Shown here: positions 26,906-36,581 of the stretch, in pieces | Layout of the letters: each line of letters begins with the position of its first letter | Position numbering within the stretch: the stretch's first letter is position 1 | Assembly: GCA_021813805.1 (NCBI GenBank) | Contig: JAKAJL010000001.1 | Span: 1 to 64,000, forward strand | DNA length: 64,000 bases | Source of the DNA: Pseudomonadota bacterium | GTDB taxonomy: Bacteria; Pseudomonadota; Alphaproteobacteria; Rhizobiales; Beijerinckiaceae | Direction of reading: 5' to 3' | Notes under the pieces: generated by a model | Databases searched by the model: none | What the model saw: only the letters and a program-made list of their open reading frames with translations | Told to the model about the DNA's origin: nothing | Translations under genes and position numbers: made by a program

Positions 26906-27697
26906 TCACTCGAACCTCGGCGTGCGCTTCTCGATGAAAGCCCGCACCGCCTCTTCATGCTCCGGCGTTTTGTGCGCCAGGGCCTGGAAAGAGGCGGAGA
27001 GTTCAAGCAGGGCTTCCAACGACAGGCTTTGGCCTTGACGCAGGAGTTTTTTGGTCATGCGCAGGGCGGGGCCGGGATTGGCGGCGATTTTTCGCGCCAA
27101 GCCGAGCGCCGCCGCCAGAAGGTCGTCCGGGGGCGTGACCGCGCTGACCAGGCCGCAGCGCAGAGCCTCGGCGGCGTCGATCGGTTCGCCGGTAAAAGCC
27201 ATTTCCGCCGCTTTCGACGCGCCGACGACGCGCGGCAGCAGCCAGGCGCCGCCGTCGCCGGGGATGATGCCGATCTTGACGAAACTTTCGGCGAAGCTCG
27301 CCGTCGCCGCCGCGAGGCGAATGTCGCACATGCAGGCGAGATCGCAGCCGGCGCCGATTGCCGGTCCGTTGACCGCGGCGATGGTCGGCACATCGAGATG
27401 AAAGAGCGCCAGCGGCAGGCGCTGGATGCCGCGCCGATATTCCTCGCGGATTCGTTCGGCCGGAATGGCCTCATCGGCATAACGCCGCATGTCCCGGACA
27501 TTGCCGCCCGAGCTGAAAACCGGCCCGGCGCCCGTGACGACGACCGCGCGCACGCCGTCATCGGCGGCGATGCGCGCCGCCGCAGCGACGAATTCATCCA
27601 CCGCGCTGTTTCCGGTCAGCGCGTTGCGCGTCGCCGGCTCGTCCATGGTCAGAACCACGACCGGCCCGTCGCGCTCGAATTTGAGAAAATCAGCCAT
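26906..27697 (-). CDS. Enoyl-CoA hydratase/isomerase family protein
   Basis: A 263-residue crotonase-fold protein. TGAGPVFSSGGNVRDMRRY and NGPAIGAGCDLACMCDIRLA form the oxyanion hole, and FVKIGIIPGDGGAWLLPRVV supplies the catalytic loop, with the acidic residue replaced by Gly/Asp as in some isomerases. It is 47 bases upstream of nothing obviously co-functional: maiA precedes it in the same direction. The substrate is unknown; a role in fatty-acid or phenylacetate-type catabolism is possible. Confidence 0.88.
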   Translation of the reverse strand: MADFLKFERDGPVVVLTMDEPATRNALTGNSAVDEFVAAAARIAADDGVRAVVVTGAGPVFSSGGNVRDMRRYADEAIPAERIREEYRRGIQRLPLALFHLDVPTIAAVNGPAIGAGCDLACMCDIRLAAATASFAESFVKIGIIPGDGGAWLLPRVVGASKAAEMAFTGEPIDAAEALRCGLVSAVTPPDDLLAAALGLARKIAANPGPALRMTKKLLRQGQSLSLEALLELSASFQALAHKTPEHEEAVRAFIEKRTPRFE

Positions 27698-27744
27698 GGC
27701 GCGACCCTAGCATTTCCGGCGCGAACGGGCGACCACCCGGGGGC

Positions 27745-28377
27745 CTATTCCGCGTCTTTTTGCTGGAAGGGATCGGCGGCCCGGAAAGCGGGCAATTCGG
27801 CGCAGGCCGCCTCGACGGCGAGGATTTTCGGCAGATGGTCCAGAGGCGTGGCGTAGCGCCGGGCATTGAAAAGCTGCGGGATCAGGCAGACATCGGCCAA
27901 GGTCGGCTTTTCGCCGAAGCAGAACGGAGCCGGCGCGATCGTCTGTTCGATGGAGTCGAGCCCGCCGTTCAAAATCCAGTGACGAATCCACGCGCCGACC
28001 TCCTCCTCGCCTTGATGGAGCTCCTCTTTCAGATAATCGAGCACACGCACGACATTGAGCGGGTGGATTTCGCAGGCGACCGTCAACGCGACGGCGCGCA
28101 CTTTCGCGGCAAGAACGGAGTCGGCCGGGATCAGCCGGGGTTCCGGTTGCAAGGTTTCGAGAAATTCGATGATCGCCAGCGATTGGGTGAGCACGGTCCC
28201 GTCGTCGAGTTCGAGCGCCGGAACCAGGCCTTGCGGATTTTTTTCCAGAAATTCTTCGCGCCTCTGTTCGCCGCGCAGGAGATGCACCGGGACGTGTTCG
28301 ACCTCGATTCTCTTGAGATTGAGCGCGATGCGCACGCGATAGGCCGCCGAGGAGCGGAAATAGCCAAAAAGCTTCAT
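27745..28377 (-). CDS. maiA: Maleylacetoacetate isomerase
   Basis: A 210-residue zeta-class glutathione-transferase fold. The N-terminal thioredoxin-like domain starts MKLFGYFRSSAAYRVRIALN, containing the SSxxxRVRIAL motif that identifies this class, followed by NPQGLVPALELDDG and SLAIIEFLE. The C-terminal helical domain has FGEKPTLADVCLIPQLFNAR. It isomerises maleylacetoacetate to fumarylacetoacetate in tyrosine breakdown. It is divergent from phhA, and about 4 kb from fahA-hmgA-hppD, so the pathway is complete in the window though split into separate transcripts. Confidence 0.94.
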   Translation of the reverse strand: MKLFGYFRSSAAYRVRIALNLKRIEVEHVPVHLLRGEQRREEFLEKNPQGLVPALELDDGTVLTQSLAIIEFLETLQPEPRLIPADSVLAAKVRAVALTVACEIHPLNVVRVLDYLKEELHQGEEEVGAWIRHWILNGGLDSIEQTIAPAPFCFGEKPTLADVCLIPQLFNARRYATPLDHLPKILAVEAACAELPAFRAADPFQQKDAE

Positions 28378-28485
28378 GTCGCGCCGTCTGTCCGGGCCGG
28401 GCTCTTTTCGGAACGAAAGCCCGCGCCATATGAAAGAGGACGGCCATCATAGAACAATTTCGATGGGCGTCAGAGGGAGAGCCCG

Positions 28486-29391
28486 ATGCGGAGGGCAAAC
28501 CGCGAGGCGGAGCCCCAAAACCCGCGCAATCGCTATGCCGGCGCGCGGCGCAATGCCGATTGGACCATCGACCAGGACTTGCCGTCCTATTCGGCGCAGG
28601 AGCACGACCGGTGGCGGCGCCTTTACGCCCGCCAGGCAAAGCTGCTGCCAGGCCGCGCCTGCAATGCCTTTCTTGAAGCCAAAACCAGGCTTGAACTCTC
28701 CGGCGACGGCATACCCGATTTCGCGCTTCTGTCCGAGAAACTGTCGGCCTTGACCGGCTGGCGCGTCGCGCCGGTCGCGGGGCTCATTCCCGACGACGCC
28801 TTCTTCGACCATCTCGCCAACCGCCGCTTTCCTGCCGGCGCCTTCATCAGGCCCGAGGCGGAACTGGACTATCTGGAGGAGCCGGACGTTTTCCACGACG
28901 TGTTCGGCCATGTGCCGCTGCTCGCCGATCCGGTCTATGCGCAATTTCTCGAAGCCTATGGCAAGGGCGGGCGCCGGGCGCTGGGGCGCGGCCAATTGCA
29001 CCATCTCGCGCGCCTCTACTGGCACACGGTCGAATTCGGCCTGATCCAATCTCCGGGGGGCTTGCGCATTTTCGGCGCGGGAATCATGTCCTCGCCGGCC
29101 GAAACGATTTTTTCGCTCGAGGATTCCTCGCCCAACCGGATCGGATTCGATCTCGAACGGGTCATGCGCACCAGATATCTCATCGACGATTTCCAGCAGA
29201 CCTATTTCGTGATCGAGAATTTCGAAAAACTGCTCCACGCCTGCTACCAGGATTTCGCCCCCCTTTACGAACGTCTGCGCGCCGCGCCGGACATCGAGGC
29301 GCATGCGCTCGTCGAGGGCGACCGGATCATCACGAAGGGCGATTTCCATTATTTCCGCGCCAAGGGTAAGGCGCCCGCTTCCACGGCTTGA
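28486..29391 (+). CDS. phhA: Phenylalanine 4-monooxygenase
   Basis: A 301-residue pterin-dependent hydroxylase that makes tyrosine from phenylalanine. The iron ligands are the two histidines of HDVFGH (about 137 and 142) and a glutamate in YWHTVEFGL near 183. The surrounding EEPDVFHDVFGHVPLLADP and SPGGLRIFGAGIMSSPAET segments are diagnostic. There is no N-terminal regulatory ACT domain, as usual in bacteria. AGAGGGAGAG precedes the ATG. A separate pterin dehydratase (phhB) is not present here. Confidence 0.96.
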   Translation: MRRANREAEPQNPRNRYAGARRNADWTIDQDLPSYSAQEHDRWRRLYARQAKLLPGRACNAFLEAKTRLELSGDGIPDFALLSEKLSALTGWRVAPVAGLIPDDAFFDHLANRRFPAGAFIRPEAELDYLEEPDVFHDVFGHVPLLADPVYAQFLEAYGKGGRRALGRGQLHHLARLYWHTVEFGLIQSPGGLRIFGAGIMSSPAETIFSLEDSSPNRIGFDLERVMRTRYLIDDFQQTYFVIENFEKLLHACYQDFAPLYERLRAAPDIEAHALVEGDRIITKGDFHYFRAKGKAPASTA

Positions 29392-29497
29392 GGCGCCGGA
29401 CTCACACAAAACTTGCGGAACAAAGCCAAAAGACTATGCGCGGCGTTTGGCGAAAACCGGCATCCACTTTTTCGGACGCCGCTCTGGCCGACACGCC

Positions 29498-30988
29498 CTA
29501 TTCTCCCGCGATCATCTTGCGCGCGGCATCCCGCAAGGCGGCGCGCGATCCGTCTTCGGCGTAGAACATATGACCGCCGGCAAGGGCGACAAAGACGATG
29601 CGGTCGGGCGCGCCGACGGGCGCGCTCTGGTCGAGCAGCAGGCGCGTCCCGAAATAGGGCGTCACGAGATCGCTGAGTCCCTGGGCCACAAGAACCCTGA
29701 CATGCGGGTCGAGCGCCATGACGCGCCGCAGGTCCGACAGGGATTCCTGGCCGCGCCGGCCCTGCCCCCAGTCCCAGCGCCCCGCAACCCGATCATTGAG
29801 AATCTCATAATTGGCGTCGCCGATCGGCCATTTGAGCCGTTCCACCACCAGTTGCTCCATGGCCTCGGCGAGCGGCGCGCGCAGCGCGTCGAGGACGGGG
29901 TCGGCCCAGCCGGACGATGACCGCGCCGGATCGGGATTGAGGCCGCGCGTCGCCCCGTCATAAGAACTCGCAATGGTGCGGCCGGAAGGGTCGGACTCGC
30001 GGGCCCAATCCGCCGCGCTAATGTGGCCGCCGAGCCGGCGCAGCTTTTCCGGCGCAAGGCCGGTCATGGTGGAGAGGCGGCCGACGATGCGCTCCAGCGC
30101 CGCGGCGTCCTGCGGACCGCGCAGCAAGTCGGAGAGATATTCGCCGCGCGCGTAATCCTCGGCTTGAGCGAGCGCGGCGCGGTCCTTTGCGCCCGAACGG
30201 CTGGCGACGAGAGACGGCAGCAGCGCGGCGTCGAGCAGCGGATTGTCGCGGCCATCGATCCAGGAGAAGTCCAGCGCCGGCGAAAGCAGGATCAGGCCGT
30301 CGATCCCGATATTCTCATCCTCTTGCAGCAGGCGGGCGATTTTCGGCGCCCGGAAGCCGCCATAGCTTTCGCCAAGCAGATATTTGGGACAGGCCTGGCG
30401 GTGCTCCTGCACGGTCCAGCGCCGGATCACCACGGCCAACATTTCGACGTCGCCGTCGACCGACAAAAATCTCTTGCGCGCCGATTCCTTGCTTGGCAGG
30501 CGCGAATAGCCGGTTCCGGGCGGATCGATGAAGACCAGGTCGGCGAAGCCGAGCCAGCTTTCCTGATTGTCGACAAGGCGCGGCGGCGTGGACGGAACCG
30601 CATTCACGAAAGGCAGGCGCCAGGGCCCGACAGCGCCGAGGTCGAGCCAGGCCGAACCGGCCCCCGGACCGCCGTTGAAGACAAAGACGACGGGACGGCA
30701 AGAGGCGGGCGACTTGCCCGCTTCAGCCTTCGGCGACTCGATCGTGAAGGCGAGCGTGGCGATTTCTGCGAGGATTTCTCCAGATTTGGCGTCCTTGACC
30801 GGCGTCGCCGAAGCTGTCGCCTTGAACTCAAAGCTGCGCCCGCCGATCACGACGCTCTGTTCCGTGACCGACGCCTCTGGCGGAGACTCGCGCTTGGGCT
30901 CGGCCGGCGCGGCGGGCGCCGCGGCGCCGAGCAGCAGGATCGCGCAAGCCAGGGACAAGAAACGCGGGACTGTCCGAAACGGCCTCAA
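29498..30988 (-). CDS. Secreted peptidase of the S10 serine carboxypeptidase family
   Basis: A 496-residue exported enzyme. Residues 1-29 form a signal peptide (FLSLACAILLLGAAAPAAPA core). The mature part has FNGGPGAGSAW, the nucleophile elbow LLGESYGGFRAPKIA, an aspartate in GLSDLVTPYFG and the histidine in ALAGGHMFYAED, giving the S10 catalytic triad. It should release C-terminal residues from periplasmic peptides. Its start overlaps the fahA stop by four bases (ATGA), placing an exported peptidase at the end of the tyrosine operon; supply of amino acids from peptides is a plausible link. Confidence 0.9.
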   Translation of the reverse strand: MRPFRTVPRFLSLACAILLLGAAAPAAPAEPKRESPPEASVTEQSVVIGGRSFEFKATASATPVKDAKSGEILAEIATLAFTIESPKAEAGKSPASCRPVVFVFNGGPGAGSAWLDLGAVGPWRLPFVNAVPSTPPRLVDNQESWLGFADLVFIDPPGTGYSRLPSKESARKRFLSVDGDVEMLAVVIRRWTVQEHRQACPKYLLGESYGGFRAPKIARLLQEDENIGIDGLILLSPALDFSWIDGRDNPLLDAALLPSLVASRSGAKDRAALAQAEDYARGEYLSDLLRGPQDAAALERIVGRLSTMTGLAPEKLRRLGGHISAADWARESDPSGRTIASSYDGATRGLNPDPARSSSGWADPVLDALRAPLAEAMEQLVVERLKWPIGDANYEILNDRVAGRWDWGQGRRGQESLSDLRRVMALDPHVRVLVAQGLSDLVTPYFGTRLLLDQSAPVGAPDRIVFVALAGGHMFYAEDGSRAALRDAARKMIAGE

Positions 30989-32022
30989 CTTGCGCCCCCC
31001 GTTCTCCGGACCCTCGCCGGCCGGACTTCCTGCTCGATGGCGCCGAAAATCGAACGTCCGCCTTCGTCGCGCATCTCGATGCGAACGCGGTCGCCCGGAT
31101 TCAAGAACGGCGTGCGGCTTTCGCCTTCCAGAAGCGTTTCCACAACCCGCAACTCGGCCAGACAGGAATATCCGACGCCCCCGGAAGATACCGGCTGGCC
31201 CGGACCGCCGTCAATTGCGCGGTTCGATACCGTGCCGGAACCGATGATGGTTCCGGCCGACAGCGCGCGCGTGCGCGCGGCGTGGGCGATCAGTCGTCCG
31301 AAGTCGAAGGTCATGTCGATCCCGGCGTTCGGCCGGCCGAGCGGCGAGTCATTGATGAAGGACAGCAGCGGCAGGTTCAGCTTGGCGCCGTCCCAGGCGG
31401 CGCCCAATTCGTCGGGCGTGACCGCCGCAGGCGAAAAGACCGAGGAGGGTTTCGACTGGAAGAAGCCGAAGCCCTTGGCCAGCTCCGGCCCCGTCAATCC
31501 GCGCAGGGATACGTCATTGACCAGCATCACGAGTTTGATGTGCGAACGCGCGGCCCATTCATCGACGCCCATCGGAACGTCGTCGGTCACGACCGCGACT
31601 TCCGCTTCGAGGTCGAGTCCCAGACCTTCGTCGCCCAAAAACGGCATCGGATCGCGCGGGCCGAGAAATGTGTCGGAGCCGCCCTGGTAGATCAGCGGAT
31701 CGGTCCAGAACGACGGCGGCATGTCGGCCCCCCGCGCCCTGCGCACGAGCTGGACGTGATTCACATAAGCCGACCCGTCGGCCCAAGAATAAGCGCGCGG
31801 CAAAGGCGAGGCGCAAGCGCGCTCGTCAAAGGAGAAGGTCGTTGTCGCGCGCGCTTCGACTTGCCGGGCCAGGCTCGCGAGTTTCGGCGCGGCCTGCGTC
31901 CAGTCGTCGAGCGCCGCCTGGAGCGTCGGCGCGATTTTTTCCGCGAGCGCGGCGCGGGTCAGATCGTTTGACACCACAACCAGCCTGCCGTCGCGTCCAT
32001 GCTTGAGAGAAGCGAGTTTCAT
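30985..32022 (-). CDS. fahA: Fumarylacetoacetate hydrolase family protein, probable fumarylacetoacetase
   Basis: A 345-residue FAH-family enzyme expected to split fumarylacetoacetate into fumarate and acetoacetate. The metal-binding residues lie in [14 protein letters not shown] and [30 protein letters not shown] and [17 protein letters not shown] match the C-terminal barrel. It is shorter than eukaryotic fumarylacetoacetases but of the size found in bacterial hmgA operons. Its ATG overlaps the hmgA stop (ATGA), as does its own stop with the next gene, so three genes are translationally linked. Confidence 0.9.
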   Translation of the reverse strand: MKLASLKHGRDGRLVVVSNDLTRAALAEKIAPTLQAALDDWTQAAPKLASLARQVEARATTTFSFDERACASPLPRAYSWADGSAYVNHVQLVRRARGADMPPSFWTDPLIYQGGSDTFLGPRDPMPFLGDEGLGLDLEAEVAVVTDDVPMGVDEWAARSHIKLVMLVNDVSLRGLTGPELAKGFGFFQSKPSSVFSPAAVTPDELGAAWDGAKLNLPLLSFINDSPLGRPNAGIDMTFDFGRLIAHAARTRALSAGTIIGSGTVSNRAIDGGPGQPVSSGGVGYSCLAELRVVETLLEGESRTPFLNPGDRVRIEMRDEGGRSIFGAIEQEVRPARVRRTGGAS

Positions 32023-33326
32023 GGATCGCCATCGAATTTCTTGGGTAAATCCGCCCAGCAGTCGGCGTAATCCTCCTGCAGCGTTTCGAGCGTGGCGGCG
32101 TAATCGGTCAGATGCTGGGGAAAGCGGGTTTCGAACATGAAGGCCAGCGTGCCAGTGAGCTTTTCCGGTTGAAGCGGGGCTTGGGAGGCGCGGGTAAACG
32201 CCTGGGCGTCGGGACCGTGCGGCAGCATGCAATTATGCAGCGAGACGCCGCCCGGCGCGAAGCCTTGCGGCTTGGCGTCATACTGGCCGTAGATCAGACC
32301 CATGAATTCGCTCATGACGTTCAGGTGATACCACGGCGGTCGGAAGGAATGTTCGGCGACCTGCCAGCGTTCCGGAAAGATCACGAAATCCACATTGGCC
32401 GTCCCTTCCTCGCCCGAGGGCGCGGTGAGGACGGAAAAGATCGAAGGATCCGGGTGGTCGAACGATATCGCCCCGACCGGTGCGAAACAGCGCAAATCAT
32501 ATTTATAGGGCGCGTAATTGCCGTGCCAGCCAACGACATCGAGCGGGGAATGGCCGATCTCGCAAGCAAAAAATTTCCCGCACCATTTGACCGTCAGCCG
32601 GCCCGCCGCTTCCTTGTCCTCGAAAGCGGCGACGGGGGTCTTGAAGTCGCGCGAATTGGCCAGGCAATTGGCGCCGATCGGGCCCCGGTTCGGCAGCGTA
32701 AACTTTGCGCCGTAGTTTTCGCAGATGTAGCCGCGAGCGGGACCGTCGATCAATTCGACCCTGAATTTGACGCCGCGCGGAATGACGCAGATTTCGCCGG
32801 GCGTGATCGCGATGCGCCCGAATTCGGTGAAGAAGGACAGCGCGCCCTGCTGCGGCGCGATCAGCATTTCGCCGTCGGCATTGTAAAAATAATCGTCGAC
32901 CATCGAGGCGGTGACGAAATAAAGCCCCGCCGACATCCCGGTCTGAGTGTTGACGTCGCCCGCCGTCGTCATGGTGCGGACGCCTTCGACAAAGGTGAGC
33001 TTCGCCTCGGGGATCGGCGCCGGGCTCCAGCGATAGGGGCCTATCGGCCGTTCATGCCCGTCGTGACAGGGCGCACTTTTCCAAAAAGGCAAATTGGCCT
33101 TCTCGAACCGCCCGACGTGCCGGACCGAGGGCCGGATGCGATAGAGCCAGGAGCGCTCGTTCGACCCGCGCGGCGCGGTGAAGGGCGAGCCCGAAAGCTG
33201 CTCGGCATAGAGCCCGTAGGCGCAGCGCTGCGGCGAATTCTGGCCCACCGGCAAGGCGCCGGGAAGCGCCTCCGTCTCGAAATCGTTGCCAAATCCGGGC
33301 ATGTAGCCCTCGGGCGTCGCGGCCAT
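32019..33326 (-). CDS. hmgA: Homogentisate 1,2-dioxygenase
   Basis: A 435-residue ring-cleaving, iron-dependent dioxygenase. The start [20 protein letters not shown], the central [19 protein letters not shown] and [20 protein letters not shown], and the C-terminal [20 protein letters not shown] are hallmark segments; the iron ligands include histidines and a glutamate in the [12 protein letters not shown] region. It converts homogentisate to maleylacetoacetate. Five bases separate it from hppD upstream and it overlaps fahA downstream. Confidence 0.97.
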   Translation of the reverse strand: MAATPEGYMPGFGNDFETEALPGALPVGQNSPQRCAYGLYAEQLSGSPFTAPRGSNERSWLYRIRPSVRHVGRFEKANLPFWKSAPCHDGHERPIGPYRWSPAPIPEAKLTFVEGVRTMTTAGDVNTQTGMSAGLYFVTASMVDDYFYNADGEMLIAPQQGALSFFTEFGRIAITPGEICVIPRGVKFRVELIDGPARGYICENYGAKFTLPNRGPIGANCLANSRDFKTPVAAFEDKEAAGRLTVKWCGKFFACEIGHSPLDVVGWHGNYAPYKYDLRCFAPVGAISFDHPDPSIFSVLTAPSGEEGTANVDFVIFPERWQVAEHSFRPPWYHLNVMSEFMGLIYGQYDAKPQGFAPGGVSLHNCMLPHGPDAQAFTRASQAPLQPEKLTGTLAFMFETRFPQHLTDYAATLETLQEDYADCWADLPKKFDGDP

Positions 33327-33331
33327 CGGCT

Positions 33332-34450
33332 TTATCCCGCCGCTTTGGGCCGAAGGACGCCGCGGCGGATTTGATCCTCCTCGATGGATTCGAACAAGGC
33401 GCGGAAATTGCCTTCGCCGAAACCCTCGTCGCCCTTGCGCTGGATAAATTCGAAGAAGATCGGGCCGATCAATGTCTGCGAAAAGATCTGGAGCAGCAGC
33501 TTGGGCGCGCCGCCTTGGCCCGCCGGCGCGCCGTCGATCAGAACGCCAAGCTCCTTCAGCGCGTCGATCGGCTCTCCGTGCCCGGGAAGGCGCGCGTCAA
33601 TTTTCTCGTAATAGGCGTCAGGCGGCGGCGGCATGAAGGCCAGTCCCGCCCGGCGCAGCATCGCCACCGTCTCGTAGATGTCGCCGCAGCCGCAGGCGAT
33701 ATGCTGGATTCCCTCACCCTTGTATGCGTAAAGATATTCCTCGATCTGGCTGTCGTCGTCGGCGCTCTCGTTGATCGGGATGCGGATTTTTCCGCACGGG
33801 CTGGCCATCGCGCGCGATCGCAGCCCGGTGAGCTTGCCTTCGATGTCGAAGAAGCGGATCTGGTGGAAGTTGAACAAGCGTTTGTACCATTCGGCCCAAT
33901 AGTCCATGCGACCGCGAAAGACATTATGGGTCAGGTGGTCCAGAGTGAGCAGCCCGGCGCCTTCGGGTCTTGGCTCGCGGCCCGCGATCCAATGGAAATC
34001 GGCGCCCCACATAGAGCCACTGTCGCCATGGCGATCGACAAAATAAATGAGCGCGCCGCCGACGCCTTCGATCGCCGGAACGCTGAGCGCCTTTGGCCCG
34101 AACACCGCCGGCGCGGGTCTGGCGCCCATGGCTGTGGCGCGACGGTAGACGCGCTGGGCGTCGGCGACGCGGAAGCCCATTCCGCAGGCCGACGGACCGT
34201 GGATCTTGGCGAAACGGGCCGCGAAACTGTCGGGCTCGGCGTTGACGAGGTAATTGACGTCGCCCTGACGGTAGAGGGTCACGGCCTGGGTCCGATGCCG
34301 CGCGACCGCCCTGAAACCCATGGACTCGAACAGGGCGCCGAGCTTGTCGGGCTCGGCGTGAGCGAATTCGACGAATGCGAATCCGTCGAGGCCCATAGGG
34401 TTTTCCGCCGAGACTGTCGCGGGCGGGGCGGCGTAGGGGAAGGTTACCAT
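33332..34450 (-). CDS. hppD: 4-hydroxyphenylpyruvate dioxygenase
   Basis: A 372-residue iron enzyme of the vicinal-oxygen-chelate fold that turns 4-hydroxyphenylpyruvate into homogentisate. [20 protein letters not shown] opens the N-terminal half. The three metal ligands are the histidine in LDHLTHNV (about 170), the histidine in GIQHIACGC (about 250) and the glutamate in FFEFIQRKG (about 333). The ATG at 34450 has GGAAGG upstream and gives the usual family length; a much longer upstream frame is not supported. It leads the hppD-hmgA-fahA-peptidase operon. Confidence 0.96.
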   Translation of the reverse strand: MVTFPYAAPPATVSAENPMGLDGFAFVEFAHAEPDKLGALFESMGFRAVARHRTQAVTLYRQGDVNYLVNAEPDSFAARFAKIHGPSACGMGFRVADAQRVYRRATAMGARPAPAVFGPKALSVPAIEGVGGALIYFVDRHGDSGSMWGADFHWIAGREPRPEGAGLLTLDHLTHNVFRGRMDYWAEWYKRLFNFHQIRFFDIEGKLTGLRSRAMASPCGKIRIPINESADDDSQIEEYLYAYKGEGIQHIACGCGDIYETVAMLRRAGLAFMPPPPDAYYEKIDARLPGHGEPIDALKELGVLIDGAPAGQGGAPKLLLQIFSQTLIGPIFFEFIQRKGDEGFGEGNFRALFESIEEDQIRRGVLRPKAAG

Positions 34451-34956
34451 GGCTTGGCCTTCCATGTCTGAACTCGCGCTCAGAATATAGGCGTCCAATG
34501 GCAGGCGTCCAAGGCGGAGAACCGCCGCAACCATGCTCAGAAATGGCCACCAGTAAATCGCGCCGAGCGGCGCGATGGCGTTTCTGACGAATCGACGAAG
34601 GGGAACGGCCGATGGCGTCCCCTGGGCTTCGGCTTCGATCCAGCAAGCGCCACGGTCATGCCGGCGAATCTCGTTGCGGCGCTTCGCCGCGCGGGCGCTG
34701 GCCGGGCGGCTTCCCCTGTGGCGAAACCAAGCGGCCGCGCAGAGGCGTCCGCTGGCGCGATAGATCGACGTCGGACGTGCGAACACTCGCCAGCCGGCGG
34801 ACGGAATGGCCCGATTCACCGGGACTCGCCTTCAATTTACGAAAAACGTCCCAACTCGGAACATGTTTTACCATTTGTTTACCAACATCACGCGATTGTC
34901 CCAGGGCAACGAGATTTCTGAAATGCAAACAGCGCACTACCGATTCGGAGGGAATC
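34451..34956. promoter_or_regulatory. Divergent intergenic region between hppD and the coiled-coil gene
   Basis: About 500 bases with no supported gene. The right half (34840-34910) is AT-richer and contains TTTACCATTTGTTTACC, two direct TTTACC copies, possibly regulatory. Promoters for both hppD and the gene at 34957 must lie here. Confidence 0.4.
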
Positions 34957-35541
34957 ATGGTGACAGCACACCGACCCCAATTCGCACCCGTCGAGCAAAG
35001 CACCTCAACCGAGTCTGCCTATAATCCGCGACGAGAGATGCCCATTCCCGAGGGGCTTCGCTTCTTGTTCAACTCGACGCCACGGCGGAATGAGCCCGAC
35101 ATTGGCGCGTCCTTGGACTTGGTTGAACGCGCCGTCGAAGTGATGAATCTGGCCGCGCAAAGGAATAACGAAATTCAGGCGAAAGCCCGCGAGTCGATCG
35201 AGACTTACAGCAAAGAAATAGAAAATATGAAGCGGGAACTTGAAACCGTGCGACGGGAGTCGGAAAAATATTTCATCACTCTTCAAGCGACGCAGGAAAA
35301 AGCCAAAGCCGACGCCGAGGAGGCGCGAGCCCATATAAATGCGCTCAAGGCGGAAAAAGCGTCGCTCCGGCAGGAGCTGGAAAACATTGAGGCGGCTTAT
35401 CGAGAAGCCAACGGGAGCATACAGCTGATGAACGAGCGCGTATCGAACCTGCTCGGCGCCGCGATGCGTATAATGGAGGAAAACGAAGAGAATGCGGGCT
35501 TCGAAGCCTCGAAACAGAAACCCCGCTTGCGGTCCGTCTGA
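34957..35541 (+). CDS. Coiled-coil protein of unknown function
   Basis: A 194-residue protein. The first 55 residues are Pro/Ser-rich and probably disordered (VTAHRPQFAPVEQSTSTESA). From about residue 60 to 170 it is one long charged helix with heptad spacing, rich in E, K, R and A (ARESIETYSKEIENMKRELE, LQATQEKAKADAEEARAHIN, KASLRQELENIEAAYREANG), surely a coiled coil. There is no signal peptide or membrane segment. The ATG at 34957 follows GGAGG. Codon use is more AT-rich than in the neighbours. I do not recognise the family; tropomyosin- or SMC-like similarity would be from the coiled coil only. Confidence 0.75.
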   Translation: MVTAHRPQFAPVEQSTSTESAYNPRREMPIPEGLRFLFNSTPRRNEPDIGASLDLVERAVEVMNLAAQRNNEIQAKARESIETYSKEIENMKRELETVRRESEKYFITLQATQEKAKADAEEARAHINALKAEKASLRQELENIEAAYREANGSIQLMNERVSNLLGAAMRIMEENEENAGFEASKQKPRLRSV

Positions 35542-35820
35542 GCGAGCGTGACAAAGACCCGTCCGCCGTTTTCGGGACGCTTTGTGAACGATCGCTCAAA
35601 CAGGTTGACCGCCAGTTCCGCGGACTCCCGTCTTCCGCCCGACAGGGACCGTCCACCATCAAATGGGCGCGGGATCGTCGGGCGTTGAACGTCCGAGCCG
35701 ACGACGCGATCGCCACGCCAGCGGACCAAGCCGGACGCCGGCTGCCAGACCGCGGCGTTCCGCCCGAGGAGGACGGGGCGCCAACGGTATTCGCAACCGG
35801 TCCGCCTTCGGCTCCTCGCC

Positions 35821-36110
35821 ATGACCAGCCACTGGCCGTTCGACGCCAAGTTCTGCAATCCAGCCTCCAGTCGGGATAAGGGTCCGGTCGAAAAGAACCT
35901 CGAGGACGCGCGCCACAGGCTTTGGCGGCCGACGCCGAACTTCGCTGGAGGCGCTGAACGAATGCTGGAGCAGCGTTGCAAGGCGCTGTGGCGCGAGATC
36001 CCTCATGGAAGCCCGCCCGGGACGATCGCCGAGGCTTGGCGGATCGAAGCGGCGACCTTGATGCCGCGCTCTTCGTCACCGACATTTGATGGATCTCGAC
36101 GTGGTCAGCA
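35821..36110 (+). mobile_element. IS21-family IstA transposase fragment
   Basis: The frame MTSHWPFDAKFCNPASSRDK, then GPVEKNLEDARHRLWRPTPNF, and after a frame-preserving gap RMLEQRCKALWREIPHGS, PPGTIAEAW, follows IS21 IstA transposases through the FCNPA...KGxVEKNVxDARxRLW region in the catalytic core. LMPxxxPTFDG further on fits the next conserved block. Upstream catalytic parts, the istB ATPase gene and terminal repeats are absent, so this is a relic. Confidence 0.72.
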
Positions 36111-36310
36111 TTCTCCGCCGTGGCCGCGGACCGGCGATTGGCGCTTGCGCCGTTGTTCTCGATCGGCATGAAGGCCGCCCGGACATTTGCGCCGTTCGAC
36201 AATTGTCGTGCGGTGGGTTGATGGATCGCGAGGTCGCCGACGCGTTGGTCCGCGACCCGCGCCATTCCAGCGAGCGGAAGGATGGTCGCGACGGAAATCA
36301 AGCGTTGCAT
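36100..36310 (-). pseudogene. Unassigned N-terminal fragment ending in the IS21 relic
   Basis: A minus-strand frame starts MQRLISVATILPLAGMARVA at 36310 with GGGAG upstream, reads 70 residues (hydrophobic start like a signal peptide, then FMPIENNGASANRRSAATAE) and then runs into the IS21 fragment, where no continuation is seen. It lies between metal-transport remains, so a truncated periplasmic adaptor is conceivable. I cannot assign it. Confidence 0.35.
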
Positions 36311-36383
36311 TCGCAAACTCCCTCGCCGACCAAGCGGCCGATGCAATTGGCTGAGCGACATCGCTGATGGCGCCGACGCTAAC

Positions 36384-36521
36384 TCATTCAGCCTTGTCGT
36401 GCGGTTCGACGTGAATGGTCACGGCCGGGTGCGCCAGCAAGGCCTTGAGCGCCTCTTCGATCCGGTCGCGGATTTCGCGCGATCGTGCGACGGGCATGTC
36501 TCCTCGATGAACGTGGACCAT
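36384..36521 (-). pseudogene. C-terminal fragment of a cation diffusion facilitator (zinc/cobalt exporter)
   Basis: The frame MVHVHRGDMPVARSREIRDR, followed by IEEALKALLAHPAVTIHVEP and DKAE-stop, matches the cytoplasmic dimerisation domain of CDF metal exporters, which ends in a VTIHVEP motif. The six membrane helices are missing: upstream is out of frame and then the RND gene ends. It is a 46-codon relic too short to function alone. Confidence 0.65.
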
Positions 36522-36581
36522 AGCGTAGAAAGCGCAGGGAGCGCACCGCGCTCCCGCCGCTAAGCGAACGGATTGATCGTC

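Larger units (their letters stand above)
35542..36581. other. Scar region with an IS21 fragment and metal-efflux gene remains
   Basis: About 1 kb without an intact gene. Two recognisable fragments (IS21 istA, cation diffusion facilitator C-terminus) and one unassigned N-terminal frame are listed separately. The remaining bases, especially 35542-35800, show nothing I can assign. Confidence 0.6.

Noticed and set aside
35345..36361. Minus-strand open frame of 338 codons
   Set aside because: Most of it is antisense to an IS21 IstA fragment; only the first 70 codons from 36310 may be genuine, and they are listed as an unassigned fragment.
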